Under the pieces are notes generated by a model, which worked only from the letters and a program-made list of their open reading frames with translations, had not been told where the DNA came from and made no database searches. This document shows, piece after piece, positions 7,558 through 16,155 of a stretch of 64,000 nucleotides of DNA. This DNA comes from Candidatus Didemnitutus sp. GTDB lineage: Bacteria; Verrucomicrobiota; Verrucomicrobiia; Opitutales; Opitutaceae. Where the stretch lies: assembly GCA_017991595.1 (NCBI GenBank), contig JAGOQJ010000006.1, forward strand, positions 1-64,000, written 5' to 3'. The position numbers were made by a program, and so were the translations under genes. Within the stretch, counting starts at the first letter, position 1. Every line of letters begins with the position of its first letter.

Positions 7558-8925
7558 TCAGCTCACGCTGATCGTCTTCGCCTGGGTGAACTCGCGGATG
7601 CCCCGCGCGCCGAGTTCCCGACCGTGTCCGCTGAGCTTCACGCCGCCGAAGGGCAGGGTCGGGTGCGAGCGCACGAACTCGTTCACGAAGGCATTGCCGG
7701 CCACGAGCTGCTCGCGTGCGATTCGCTCACCGCGCCGGCGATCGCGCGTGAAGACGCCCGCGCCGAGGCCGAAGGGCGTCGCGTTGGCGAGTCGGATCGC
7801 CTCGGCTTCGTTCCGGGCCGGGATGATGGCTGCGACGGGGCCGAACAATTCCTCGTCGAACGCGGCCATGCCGGGGCGCACGTTCGTGAGCGCGGTCGGC
7901 GGGTAATAGCAACCCGGCGTGCGCGGCAGAGTGCCGCCGCAGAGCAGCCGCGCGCCGGCGCGCAGGCTGCGCCGGACTTGCTGGTGCAATACCGCGCGCA
8001 GGTCCGCGCGGGCCAGCGGTCCGAGCTGGGTGTCGGCGTCGCGGGGATCGCCGGTGCGACGCGCTTGCAGGCGCGCGACGAGGAGTGACTCGAAGCGCGC
8101 GCGCACCGACTCGACGACGATGAGGCGCTTGGCCGCGATGCAGCTCTGCCCGTTGTTGTAGAGACGAGATTCCGCGCACAGCTCCGCGGCCTGCTCCAGG
8201 TCGGCGTCGGCGAGGATCACGTAGGCGTCACTGCCGCCGAGTTCGAAGACGCCAGGCTTCATCGCTTGGCCGGCGATCGACGCGACCTGGCGTCCGACGG
8301 CGGTGCTCCCGGTGAGCGTGACCATCGCGATGCGCGGATCGGCCACGAGGTCGCCGGTGCGTTGGCCGCTGAGCAGCAGCGTCTGGAAAACACCGCGCGG
8401 GATGCCGGCGCGCGCGAAGATGCGGGCGATTTCCAAGGCGCAGCCGGTGACATTGGCGGCGTGCTTGAGCACGACGGTGTTGCCCGCCATCAGCGCCGGC
8501 GCCGTGGCGCGGAACACCTGCCAGAACGGAAAATTCCACGGTTCGATGGCGAGCACGACGCCGAGCGGTTGGTAGGTGACATAACGCTGCGCCGGCGCGC
8601 CGGCAGGGCGCTCGTCGGCCAGAAAGACGGCGGCCTGTGCGGCGTAGAAATCGCAATTCACCGCGCACTTCTCCACTTCGGCGCGCGCCTGCGTGATCGG
8701 CTTGCCCATCTCGGCCGTGATGAGGGCTGCCTGATCATTCGCGCCGCGGCGCAACTCCCGGGCCACGGCGCGCAGGTGGCGAGCCCGCCGGGCGAATGGG
8801 AGCTGGCGCCACTCCTCGAAAGCCCTAATCGCCGCATCGAGCGTGCGGTCGACGTGCCGCGCCGTGTGCTCGCGATATGAACGGAGGCGGCGACCGGTGG
8901 CGGGATTGAGCGTGACGAGCGACAT
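7558..8925 (-). CDS. NAD(P)-dependent aldehyde dehydrogenase, succinate-semialdehyde type
   Basis: A 455-residue ALDH-superfamily enzyme that oxidises an aldehyde to the acid. The fold and catalytic set are complete: PWNFP with N131, VLKHA with K154, the nucleotide-site motif GSTAVGR, catalytic base E228 in FELGGSD, and nucleophile C262 in NNGQSCIAAKR. The C terminus has LPFGGVKLSGHGRELG. Length and motifs are closest to the short NAD-dependent succinate-semialdehyde dehydrogenases (Sad/YneI and GabD-like). It is a single gene about 150 bases downstream of the ECF sigma gene on the same strand, and its end abuts the tRNA-like element. The substrate is inferred from similarity only. Confidence 0.85.
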   Translation of the reverse strand: MSLVTLNPATGRRLRSYREHTARHVDRTLDAAIRAFEEWRQLPFARRARHLRAVARELRRGANDQAALITAEMGKPITQARAEVEKCAVNCDFYAAQAAVFLADERPAGAPAQRYVTYQPLGVVLAIEPWNFPFWQVFRATAPALMAGNTVVLKHAANVTGCALEIARIFARAGIPRGVFQTLLLSGQRTGDLVADPRIAMVTLTGSTAVGRQVASIAGQAMKPGVFELGGSDAYVILADADLEQAAELCAESRLYNNGQSCIAAKRLIVVESVRARFESLLVARLQARRTGDPRDADTQLGPLARADLRAVLHQQVRRSLRAGARLLCGGTLPRTPGCYYPPTALTNVRPGMAAFDEELFGPVAAIIPARNEAEAIRLANATPFGLGAGVFTRDRRRGERIAREQLVAGNAFVNEFVRSHPTLPFGGVKLSGHGRELGARGIREFTQAKTISVS

Positions 8926-9075
8926 GGCGGCAAACGTGCCAGAGACGGGATGCGTTGTCCACGGGCGCCCGCCATCGCACCGCTACAGTGGGGCGCAATT
9001 GTGGGGCGCCGGTGCGGGAACTGATTGTGCGCACGCGGACAGGCGGAAGCTACGGGTCGTCAGTCTGCCGGTGCC

Positions 9076-9633
9076 TCAGGATTTCAAGTATCGCGCAAGC
9101 GTGGCGCGCAGTTTCTCGCGGGCGCGATATAGCCGGGTCTCGACGGCCTTCGGGGTGGCGCCGACGATGGCGGCGATTTCGGCGTGCGGGAGGTGTTCGA
9201 ATTCCGCCAGCAACACAGCCTCGCGCAGTTCGTCGGGCAACGCGGAGACGGCGGCGCGCACGGCGGCGGCGGCCTCAGCTTCGGTCACGCTGTGACCGGG
9301 AGTGAACGTCGTAAAGGGCTCGGGCGCGGCGTCGAGCGCGGTGGTGGGACGGCGCAGGTGACGGCGGGCGTGATCGCGCGCCAGGTTGAGCGCGATCTGG
9401 AACATCCACGTCGAGAACCGGGCGCCGGCCCGGTAGCGCTCGCGATGTTGGTAGATGCGGACGAAGGTCTCCTGCGCGAGGTCGAGCGCGTCGTGCTCGT
9501 TGCGCGTGGAGCGGTAGAGGAATCCGCGCAGTGGTTTTTCCCAGCGCGCCATCAGGCGGTTCAAGGCTAGGTCTTCACCGCGTTGCAGCGCCAGCATCGC
9601 GTCCTCGTCGGTGTCGGTGCCGGCGGCGGTCAT
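9076..9633 (-). CDS. ECF-family RNA polymerase sigma factor (CnrH-like position)
   Basis: A 185-residue extracytoplasmic-function sigma factor. Region 2 is seen in EHDALDLAQETFVRIYQHRERY and FSTWMFQIALNLARDHARR, and region 4 in LPDELREAVLLAEFEHLPHAEIA followed by VGATPKAVETRLYRAREKL. No region 3 is present, as normal for the group. The gene is the last of three on the transcript: its ATG overlaps the stop of the periplasmic sensor gene as ATGA, which in turn overlaps a small membrane protein. The likely role is to redirect transcription when the sensor and anti-sigma release it. The regulon is not visible; no promoter motif could be assigned. Confidence 0.9.
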   Translation of the reverse strand: MTAAGTDTDEDAMLALQRGEDLALNRLMARWEKPLRGFLYRSTRNEHDALDLAQETFVRIYQHRERYRAGARFSTWMFQIALNLARDHARRHLRRPTTALDAAPEPFTTFTPGHSVTEAEAAAAVRAAVSALPDELREAVLLAEFEHLPHAEIAAIVGATPKAVETRLYRAREKLRATLARYLKS

Positions 9634-10055
9634 TTCAGGCCAAAGGCGGCGTGGTGCTCGTGCCGCAGGATGCGTGGTTCGACGAGGGCGAGGAAGCGCG
9701 CGCCTTGGGCGGCGTCCATGTGCGCGGCGACTGCGCGCACGTGCTGGAGGGTCGCTTCCTGGCAGATTCGCTCGAGCCGGAGGACTTCCGTGCGGAGATT
9801 CGGGTCGGCCGGAGATGAGGCGAGGCGCTCGCGGGCTGCGACGATGGCGGCGCAGTGATCGGAGCAGACCGGGATGTAAGCCAAGTGGAGCGCCTCGATC
9901 GTGGCGGCTTGGGCGGGGGTGAGTTTAAATTCCCGGGTCAACCACACGATCTGGTCCTCGTCGGCCGGCGGCGGCGGGACGACGAGGCGCGTGATGCCGT
10001 AAGAGCCCGCACCGACGAGCATCACGACGGCGAGGATGACCAGGAGGCGCTTCAT
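9630..10055 (-). CDS. Membrane-anchored periplasmic metal-sensor protein, CnrX-like
   Basis: A 141-residue protein with one N-terminal membrane anchor (residues 3-22) and a helical periplasmic domain. Family hallmarks of CnrX/Spy-like heavy-metal sensors are LTREFKLTPAQAATIEALHLAYIPVC, then a C64-S-D-H67-C68 cluster, a further cysteine in RLERICQEATLQHVRAVAAHM, and a histidine-rich end RHEHHAAF. These Cys and His residues are good candidate metal ligands. The start at 10055 shares one base with the preceding stop (TGATG), and its own stop overlaps the sigma start. Position between a small membrane protein and an ECF sigma factor supports a sensor role. Other Spy-type chaperones are the alternative. 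Confidence 0.65.
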   Translation of the reverse strand: MKRLLVILAVVMLVGAGSYGITRLVVPPPPADEDQIVWLTREFKLTPAQAATIEALHLAYIPVCSDHCAAIVAARERLASSPADPNLRTEVLRLERICQEATLQHVRAVAAHMDAAQGARFLALVEPRILRHEHHAAFGLK

Positions 10056-10351
10056 CAGCGGGGCGGATGGCCGGTGTGGGCGACCATCAGGATCGGGTCG
10101 ACGTTGCGCACGTAGGTGTCGGCCATGCGCTCGGTATGCTCGCGGCGCGTCTGCAGCTGGGCGAAGCCGATGCCGGCGATCAACGCCAGCGACGCGGCGA
10201 GCGACAAGGCCCAGCGGAAAGGAATGACGGTGCGCTCCGCTTGGCGGCCGGCCTCGATGCGCGACCAGACGCTGGCGGCGAAATCGGGAGCCGGAGCGGG
10301 ATCGTGGCGCCAGCGGCGCAGCAACGAAGAGAGCGGATCGGAGGCGTTCAT
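10055..10351 (-). CDS. Small membrane protein, probable anti-sigma factor (CnrY-like position)
   Basis: This 98-residue protein has a cytoplasmic N-terminal segment of about 46 residues (MNASDPLSSLLRRWRHDPAP…), one membrane helix at roughly residues 47-65 (WALSLAASLALIAGIGFA), and a short periplasmic tail of about 33 residues. That topology and size match CnrY-type anti-sigma factors, which hold an ECF sigma factor with the N-terminal segment. The ATG at 10351 is chosen because hydrophobic and acidic coding features begin there and the upstream region is repeat-like. It is the first gene of the operon. Sequence similarity alone is weak, so the role rests mainly on context. Confidence 0.55.
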   Translation of the reverse strand: MNASDPLSSLLRRWRHDPAPAPDFAASVWSRIEAGRQAERTVIPFRWALSLAASLALIAGIGFAQLQTRREHTERMADTYVRNVDPILMVAHTGHPPR

Positions 10352-10429
10352 GGCCAAGTGATACGATGAAGGCGGGCACGCCCCTCGGCAAATTTTGAAT
10401 CCGTTGTGGCCGGTCTTGAAGGTGGGGGC

Positions 10430-10507
10430 GATTGTCCCAATCGCCCTAGATGGTGGTTGCGAGTGCACGCTGGAACCCAGGGCGGCTGGGGACAGCCGCC
10501 CCTACCG
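10430..10507. repeat. Interspersed palindromic element
   Basis: Two inverted repeats lie side by side upstream of the sigma operon: GGCGATTG/CAATCGCC near 10430-10452 and GGGCGGCTG/CAGCCGCCC near 10479-10503, joined by about 25 bases and ending CCTACC. The layout resembles the element at 41697-41767. Confidence 0.5.
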
Positions 10508-10525
10508 GGGTGCTGGTGCAGGCCA

Positions 10526-10554
10526 AGAAAAAGGCCGCTCGCGAGAGCGGCCTT
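10526..10554 (-). terminator. Intrinsic terminator of the tricorn protease gene
   Basis: AAGGCCGCTC (10531-10540) pairs with GAGCGGCCTT (10545-10554) around GCGA. On the minus strand the stem runs into TTTCT, just after the tricorn stop codon. Confidence 0.85.
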
Positions 10555-10571
10555 GAGGCGGTGCGGGAGAC

Positions 10572-13500
10572 TTACTTCTTCACCGGATAGGGCGGGGGCG
10601 GCGGGAGTTCGCCGGGGTTCTTCTTCAACTCCTCGAGGATGTGGGCGATGGCGACGTCGAGTTGCTGGTCCTCGCCGTGGAATTCCTTCCACGGGTCGTT
10701 GTCGACGGTTTGGTCGGGCGTGACGCCTTCGCCTTCCATGATCCACTGCTTGCCGTCCTTGCTGTAGCCGTTGGCAAATTCGGGGCGGTTGAGCGAACCG
10801 CCGTCGACGAAGGGCAGGGAGCCGCGGATGCCCACGACGCCGCCCCAGCTGCGCTTGCCGATGACCTTGCCGAGGCCGAGGGCGCGGAAGCGGTAGGCGA
10901 AGATGTCGCCGTCGGAGGCGGAGAATTCATTCACGAGGAGCACCTTCGGGCCGATCATCTGCGGGCCGGGGTTGGCGTTGGGCTGGCCGTTGCGGCCGAT
11001 GGAGATGAAGAGCAGTTCGCGCGAGAGTCGCTCGGCGATCTGCGGCGAGACGTTGCCGCCGCCATTGCCGCGGTCGTCGATGATGAGCGCCTTCTTGCCG
11101 AGCTGCGGGTAGAAGTGCTTCACGAACTCGTTGAGGCCGCCGGGGCCCATGTCGGGAATGTGGATGTAGCCGACCTGGCCGCCGGTCTTCCGGGTGACGT
11201 AGTCGATGTTCTTCTGCACCCAGTTGTAGTAATAGAGCGGCTGCTCGTCCGCGATGGGCGTGACGACGACGTCGCGCGCACCTTCATCGGTCGGCGTGCC
11301 GTTGACGCGCAGCGTGACTTGCTGGCCGACTTTACCGACGAGCGCGGCGTGCAACACCGGGAGGTCGCGCACGGGTTTGCCGTCGATGGCGAGGAGGTAG
11401 TCGCCTTCTTGCACGTTGACGCCGATTTCGGTGAGCGGGGAACGGACTTCCTTGAGCCAGTTCTGGCCGAGGAGGATCTTGTCGATGCGGTAGGCGCGGC
11501 TCTGCGGGTCGCGCGAGAACTCGGCGCCGAGCAGGCCGACCTGCACGCGCGGGGCCTCGTTGGCGCGCTCGCCGCCGCCGACGTAGGCGTGGCCGATGTT
11601 CAACTCGCCGATGAGCTCGCCAATGAGGTAGCTGAGGTCGTTGCGGTGGCGGACATGGGGCACGAGGGCGGCGTATTTTTTGCCCTGTGCGGCCCAGTCC
11701 ACGCCGTGCATATTGGGCGCGTAGAAGAAGTCGCGCATCTGGCGCCAGGCTTCGTGGTAGATCTGGTTCCACTCGGCGCGGCGATCGAGCGACATCTCGA
11801 GGGAGGCGAAGTTGAGCTTGTCCTTCAGTTCGATCTTCGCGTTCGGCAGATCGATGATGCCGTAGTCGCGCTGCTGGCGGACGAGCATCTTCTTGCGGTC
11901 GGCGGTGATTTGGAAGCCGTTCGCGGCGCCGAGCTCGGTTTCCTTGAGGTCCTTCAGGTTGTAGACGAAGAGCGTGCCGCTGGCGGCGCCGAAGCCGCCG
12001 GACGTCTTAAGATAGTAGATCTTGTCGCCAGCCATCTCGATGCGCGGGTAGCTGGCGGCGGCAATGGGCAGGCCGACGATGCGGTCGCGGAGGCCGTCGG
12101 CATCGACTTTGACGACGATCTTCTTCTTCGCGTCCTTGGCGTCCGTTTTTTCGGGAGCTGACTTGGCCTTGGCGGCATCCGCTTGGGCGGCGGGTTTTTC
12201 TGCGGGGTCAGTCGAAGCGACGGCGGGAGCGGCGTCGGGCTTGCCGGCGGCGTCCTTGGCTTCGTCCTTCTTGGGCTCGTCCTTGGCGATCTCGACCTCG
12301 TCGCTCTTGGGCTCGAAGGGGGATTTGGTGTCCTTGGCGAGCGCGACGAGGTAGACGCGTTCCCAATTTTGATAGATGTGATTGAACTCGGTGACGCCGT
12401 AGGTGGGCGTGAAGTCGCGGCCGGAAGCGAAGACGATCCACTTGCCGTCGTCGCTGAAGCTGGCAGCGCGGGCGGAGAACCAGCCGTCGGTCACGTCGAG
12501 CGTCTGCTTCGAGTCGAGGGAGTAGAGTTTGATCTTCGCGTAGGTGCCGTTCTGCGGCGAGGTCCAAGTGACCCACTTGCTGTCAGGCGACCAGTCGTAG
12601 TTGGTGATCTCGAAGGTGTCGTTCTGCTCGATGAGCGTGACTTCCTGAGTGTCGAGGTCGACGAAGCGGAGGCGCTGCTCGCGGTCGCCCCAGAGGAGTT
12701 TCTTGGAGTCGGGCGACCAGGCGGGGGAGTAGTAATAAGTGTCGGCGTTGCGGGTGATCTGCCGCGGCTCGCCTTTGCCGTCTTGCGGGCGAATCCAGAG
12801 CTCGTTCTCGCCGGTGACGTCGGAGTTGTAGGCGATCCACTTGCCGTCGGGCGACCAGACGGCGTCGCGCTCGTGGGCGCCCGGGGTGTTGGAGAGGTTG
12901 CGGGCGGCGCCGAACTTGGCGGGCACAGTGAAGGTTTCGCCGCGGGCGGTGACGACGACGCGTTTGCCGTCGGGCGAAGGGTTCACCTCGGCGATGTTTT
13001 TCGAGACGTTGACGAGGCCGTCGCGGGCGATGGCGAGATCTTCCTTCACGACGATGGGCACCTGGCGGGCCTGCTCGGTCTTGAGGTCGAAGCGCCAGAT
13101 GACGCCGGCTTGCTCGTAGACGATGCCGCCTTGGCCGAGCGAGGGAAACTTCACGTCGTAGTCGGTGTAGCTGGTGTGCTGCGTGGTTTTCTTGGCCGCG
13201 AGGTCGTAGGAGAACAGGTTCATGCGGCCGGTGCGCTCGGAGAGGAAATAGATTTTCCCGTTCGGCGCCCACATGGGGATGATGTCCTGCGCGGGGTGGT
13301 TGGTGATGTTCTCGAGCGCGCCGGTCTTGAGGTCGATGATCCAGACATCGTCGGCCATGCCGCCTTGATAGCGTTTCCAAGTGCGGAATTCGCGGAAGAC
13401 GCGGTTGTAGGCCATCTTGGTGTCGTCGGGCGAGAAGCTGAGGAAGCCGCCGCGCGGCACGGGGAGCTGCTTGGGCAGGTCGCCGTCGAGGCCGATGGTG

Positions 13501-13964
13501 TAAAGTTGGCCGATGAAGTCGTTGGGCTCGCGCCAGCGGGAGCGGAACGCGATCTCGTTGGAGCGGTTCTTCCACGCGAGCACGATGTTGTTCGGGCCCA
13601 TGCGGTCGCTGAGGTCGTCGCGGCCGAGCGTGGCGGTGTAGGAAAGCCGGCGCGGCACGCCGCCGTCGGCGGGCATGACGTAGACCTCGGTGTTGCCGTC
13701 GTATTGGGCGGTGAAGGCGAGTTGCTGGCCGTCGGCGGAGAAACGAGGGAACACGGCCCAGCCCGGGCCGTCGGTGAGCCGGCGGGCGACACCGCCGTCG
13801 ACGCCGACGGTGTAGAGCTGGCCGGCGTAGCTGAAGACGATCTGCGAGCCGTTGGTCGCAGGGAAGCGCAGCAGTTTCGTCTGCTCCGCGGTGGAGGCGT
13901 GGGCGAGGGCGGCACCGGCACAGAAGGCGAGCGCGAGCCAGAGACGGGGTATGGACGTCGTCAT
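10572..13964 (-). CDS. Tricorn protease homolog, secreted, with PDZ domain
   Basis: An 1130-residue homolog of tricorn, a serine peptidase that trims peptides. A signal peptide (residues 1-24, LALAFCAGAALAHAS) implies export. Residues about 30-540 form beta-propeller blades with repeats such as SPDGKWIAYNSD and SPDSKKLLWGD. An Ala/Lys/Asp/Glu-rich linker follows at about 560-640. The core domains come next: GHAYVGGGE holds the probable catalytic histidine, a PDZ domain contains EGDYLLAIDGKPV, and NEFSASDGDIFAY carries the nucleophilic serine. DDRGNGGGN precedes it. The ending is proline-rich (PPPPPYPVKK). The gene stands alone, divergent from a small unknown gene, with a strong terminator. 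Substrates are unknown. Confidence 0.9.
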   Translation of the reverse strand: MTTSIPRLWLALAFCAGAALAHASTAEQTKLLRFPATNGSQIVFSYAGQLYTVGVDGGVARRLTDGPGWAVFPRFSADGQQLAFTAQYDGNTEVYVMPADGGVPRRLSYTATLGRDDLSDRMGPNNIVLAWKNRSNEIAFRSRWREPNDFIGQLYTIGLDGDLPKQLPVPRGGFLSFSPDDTKMAYNRVFREFRTWKRYQGGMADDVWIIDLKTGALENITNHPAQDIIPMWAPNGKIYFLSERTGRMNLFSYDLAAKKTTQHTSYTDYDVKFPSLGQGGIVYEQAGVIWRFDLKTEQARQVPIVVKEDLAIARDGLVNVSKNIAEVNPSPDGKRVVVTARGETFTVPAKFGAARNLSNTPGAHERDAVWSPDGKWIAYNSDVTGENELWIRPQDGKGEPRQITRNADTYYYSPAWSPDSKKLLWGDREQRLRFVDLDTQEVTLIEQNDTFEITNYDWSPDSKWVTWTSPQNGTYAKIKLYSLDSKQTLDVTDGWFSARAASFSDDGKWIVFASGRDFTPTYGVTEFNHIYQNWERVYLVALAKDTKSPFEPKSDEVEIAKDEPKKDEAKDAAGKPDAAPAVASTDPAEKPAAQADAAKAKSAPEKTDAKDAKKKIVVKVDADGLRDRIVGLPIAAASYPRIEMAGDKIYYLKTSGGFGAASGTLFVYNLKDLKETELGAANGFQITADRKKMLVRQQRDYGIIDLPNAKIELKDKLNFASLEMSLDRRAEWNQIYHEAWRQMRDFFYAPNMHGVDWAAQGKKYAALVPHVRHRNDLSYLIGELIGELNIGHAYVGGGERANEAPRVQVGLLGAEFSRDPQSRAYRIDKILLGQNWLKEVRSPLTEIGVNVQEGDYLLAIDGKPVRDLPVLHAALVGKVGQQVTLRVNGTPTDEGARDVVVTPIADEQPLYYYNWVQKNIDYVTRKTGGQVGYIHIPDMGPGGLNEFVKHFYPQLGKKALIIDDRGNGGGNVSPQIAERLSRELLFISIGRNGQPNANPGPQMIGPKVLLVNEFSASDGDIFAYRFRALGLGKVIGKRSWGGVVGIRGSLPFVDGGSLNRPEFANGYSKDGKQWIMEGEGVTPDQTVDNDPWKEFHGEDQQLDVAIAHILEELKKNPGELPPPPPYPVKK

Positions 13965-14167
13965 GATTGGGACGACGGTAGAAGGGGGCGCCGGCGGCGC
14001 AAACCCGAACGCGCCCGCGTGGCATGGTCCAAAAGGAGCATGCCGTCGGCCTGCCTGCGGTGGGTGGGAAAATTGGTGGCCGCAGCACGATTTTATTCGG
14101 GGTAGGACGACGGGTGTCCGACCCCGGGCGGTAAAGTGGGCGCATAACCTCCGACACGATACCTCCC

Positions 14168-14641
14168 ATGAACACGTTCACCCTCCGCACTCCGCTCATC
14201 GAATTCCGCTCCGCGCTGGCTTTGCTCGGTCTCCGCGCCCGGGAAGATTACGACGAACTCGTCCACACCGGCCCGGACGGCGAGTTCCGCCTTTCGCTGC
14301 AAGGGCGTCCGCACGGTCAACAGGTGCGCTGCTTCATCTCGGTGCCGGAGGAGAGATTGCTGGCGAGCGGCATCGAGCTGTTCCACGAGATCGCGGTCGA
14401 GGGACATCCGGTGGTGTCCTACGGCGCGGGGCGGGGCAGCGTGTCGTTCGGTTTCGAGTGGTTCCACCCGTCCGGTGCCGACTGGAGGATCTCCGCGCAG
14501 CGTCTCGAGTTGCTGATGCAGCGAGTGAGCGTGGCGATCGGGCCCAAGCCCGCGCCGGTGCGCCGGCGGTTGCCGGCCGGCAAGCGTCCGTCCGTGCTCT
14601 CGGAGCTGATGCCGGCGGTGCTGCGTCCGGTCGCGGCGTGA
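14168..14641 (+). CDS. Hypothetical protein
   Basis: I do not recognise this 157-residue protein. It starts MNTFTLRTPLIEFRSALAL and is a soluble mix of strands and helices (FRLSLQGRPHGQQVRCFISV, GSVSFGFEWFHPSGADWRIS) with a basic C-terminal quarter. No signal peptide or membrane span is visible. Codon usage matches the neighbourhood and the frame is complete, so it is likely real. It is 204 bases from the divergent tricorn gene and only 7 bases from the next gene, a small membrane protein, suggesting a two-gene unit. Confidence 0.6.
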   Translation: MNTFTLRTPLIEFRSALALLGLRAREDYDELVHTGPDGEFRLSLQGRPHGQQVRCFISVPEERLLASGIELFHEIAVEGHPVVSYGAGRGSVSFGFEWFHPSGADWRISAQRLELLMQRVSVAIGPKPAPVRRRLPAGKRPSVLSELMPAVLRPVAA

Positions 14642-14648
14642 GGCGGTC

Positions 14649-14879
14649 ATGCAGCTGATCGTCCTTGTCCCGCTCGGCGCGTATGTCGCCTACGTGCTCG
14701 TGGCGTTGCTGCTTTTGCTCGTCGGGTGCGCGGTGGGCGCAGGGAGGATGGCTTGGGAGCGCTTCCGGCCGCGGCTGTCCGATGAGTTGCGTGCGTGGAT
14801 CGAATCGGGTCTGGCGCGCGCTCAAGCGCGATTGAGCCGACTATTTCAACCAGTGGATGCGACGCCGGATGACAAATGA
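14649..14879 (+). CDS. Small single-span membrane protein of unknown function
   Basis: A 76-residue protein with one strong hydrophobic segment at residues 3-31 (VLVPLGAYVAYVLVALLLLL and onward) followed by a basic, amphipathic cytoplasmic tail (WERFRPRLSDELRAWIESGL, then RAQARLSRLF). No family is recognised. It starts 7 bases after the preceding unknown gene and is probably co-expressed with it. Confidence 0.55.
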   Translation: MQLIVLVPLGAYVAYVLVALLLLLVGCAVGAGRMAWERFRPRLSDELRAWIESGLARAQARLSRLFQPVDATPDDK

Positions 14880-15054
14880 AGGAAGCGACGACCGCGGCGG
14901 CTGATGGGAACCAAGTGTTGGTGCACAGGCGAATTTGCTGCGTGTGGCAGCGTCCTCATGCGGGACGGAGGGTCGCGGATTTTCTTGGCCACAAGACCAT
15001 CGGACCACGGGGATGTGAGCGCTAAGGTATGCGCCGCGTCCCTGTGCGTCCCGG

Positions 15055-16074
15055 TCAGGCCTTGCTGCGTTTTTGACCGGCGGACTTGGCGCTGTAGCGA
15101 AGGACGGTCGCCTCGGCCTTGGCGTGCACGAGGGCGCGCAGTTCCGGAGGGGAGATCACTTCGGCTTCGCCGGCCCAGCCGAGAGTCCAGCGGAGGATCT
15201 CATCGAGGCCGCCGAGCTGGACCGTGAATTCGAGACCGCCGTCGGACAGTTCGCGCGTTTCCTGTGATTCGTGCCAGAAACGCTCGCGGACCTGATCGGC
15301 GGCCGCGGCGCTGAAGCGGATGACGATGCGGTAGTCGCCGGTGCCGACGAAGGCGCCGAAGGCCTTCTCGAAGAACTTGGCGGGAAAAAAATCGGCGGGT
15401 CGCTCGAAGCGCCGGGCGGTGACGACGAGCCCGCGCATGCGGCCGAGGGCGAAGGTGCGCAGGGCCTGTCGGTCGAGATCGTGGCCGACGAGATACCAGA
15501 CGCTCTCGCGGTTCGCGAGATGGTAGGGCTGCACGCGGCGGGGCTCGGTGTCGCGGCTCTGCGGCTTCTTGTAGTCGAAGGAGACCTCGTGCGACTCGTT
15601 CACTGCGCGGGAGAGTTTCTCGAAGAGCTTGAGGTCGGAACGTCCGAGCCCGGCCTGATGGAAGGAGATGTTCTGCAGGGTGCCGCGCGGGGAGAAACTG
15701 ATGCGCTCGTTCAGGCCGGAGGAAAGCTTCTCGAAGGCGTGGGCAAGTTGGTCATGGTAGGGCGTGCCTTTGTATTGTTCGAGGGCCTTCTGCGCCACGA
15801 GCAGCGCGAGCAGTTCGCCTTCGCTGATCTGCACGGTTGGAAAGTTTCGCACCGGGTAGGCGTAGCGCCAGGTGAAGGTGCGCGCGTCGTATTCGGCGGG
15901 CAGATCGAGCTGGTCGCGCATGAACGCGAGATCGCGCATGATCGTTTTGGTCGAGACCTCGAGTTGCTCGGCGAGCTTGGTGCAGTTGGTGTCGCGGCCA
16001 TCCTGCAGGATCTCGTGGATGCGGAGCATCCGCGCGAGCGGTGGGCGGGAGGAAGGGAGGGCGACGGCGCACAT
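15055..16074 (-). CDS. HTH/WYL-domain transcriptional regulator
   Basis: A 339-residue YafY-type regulator. Residues about 16-60 form a DeoR-like winged helix (LRIHEILQDGRDTNCTKLAE, then STKTIMRDLAFM), and the second half is a WYL ligand-sensing domain with WYLVGHDLDRQALRTFALGR. The C-terminal extension (LDEILRWTLGWAGEAEVISP) matches the WCX region that follows WYL domains. A start at 16074 gives a 15-residue lead; the methionine at 16029 just before the helix-turn-helix is equally possible. WYL proteins often respond to nucleic acids or nucleotides and commonly control DNA-repair or defence genes. No obvious target is adjacent. Confidence in the family is high. Confidence 0.85.
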   Translation of the reverse strand: MCAVALPSSRPPLARMLRIHEILQDGRDTNCTKLAEQLEVSTKTIMRDLAFMRDQLDLPAEYDARTFTWRYAYPVRNFPTVQISEGELLALLVAQKALEQYKGTPYHDQLAHAFEKLSSGLNERISFSPRGTLQNISFHQAGLGRSDLKLFEKLSRAVNESHEVSFDYKKPQSRDTEPRRVQPYHLANRESVWYLVGHDLDRQALRTFALGRMRGLVVTARRFERPADFFPAKFFEKAFGAFVGTGDYRIVIRFSAAAADQVRERFWHESQETRELSDGGLEFTVQLGGLDEILRWTLGWAGEAEVISPPELRALVHAKAEATVLRYSAKSAGQKRSKA

Positions 16075-16155
16075 GCGGGGCAGAAGACGGAGTGCCGCCG
16101 GCGCGGTGCGGTCAAGTCCCTTGATGCCGGGCGCGGCGAGGCTCGCGCGAATCGC

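Noticed and set aside
12183..14105. 640-codon open frame on the plus strand
   Set aside because: It is antisense to the tricorn gene, which has complete motifs and a signal peptide. The plus frame is Val/Gly/Asp-rich low-complexity sequence typical of GC-rich antisense frames.
14904..15227. Open frame of 107 codons after the small membrane protein
   Set aside because: Cysteine- and arginine-rich sequence without conserved features, overlapping the end of the WYL regulator on the other strand.
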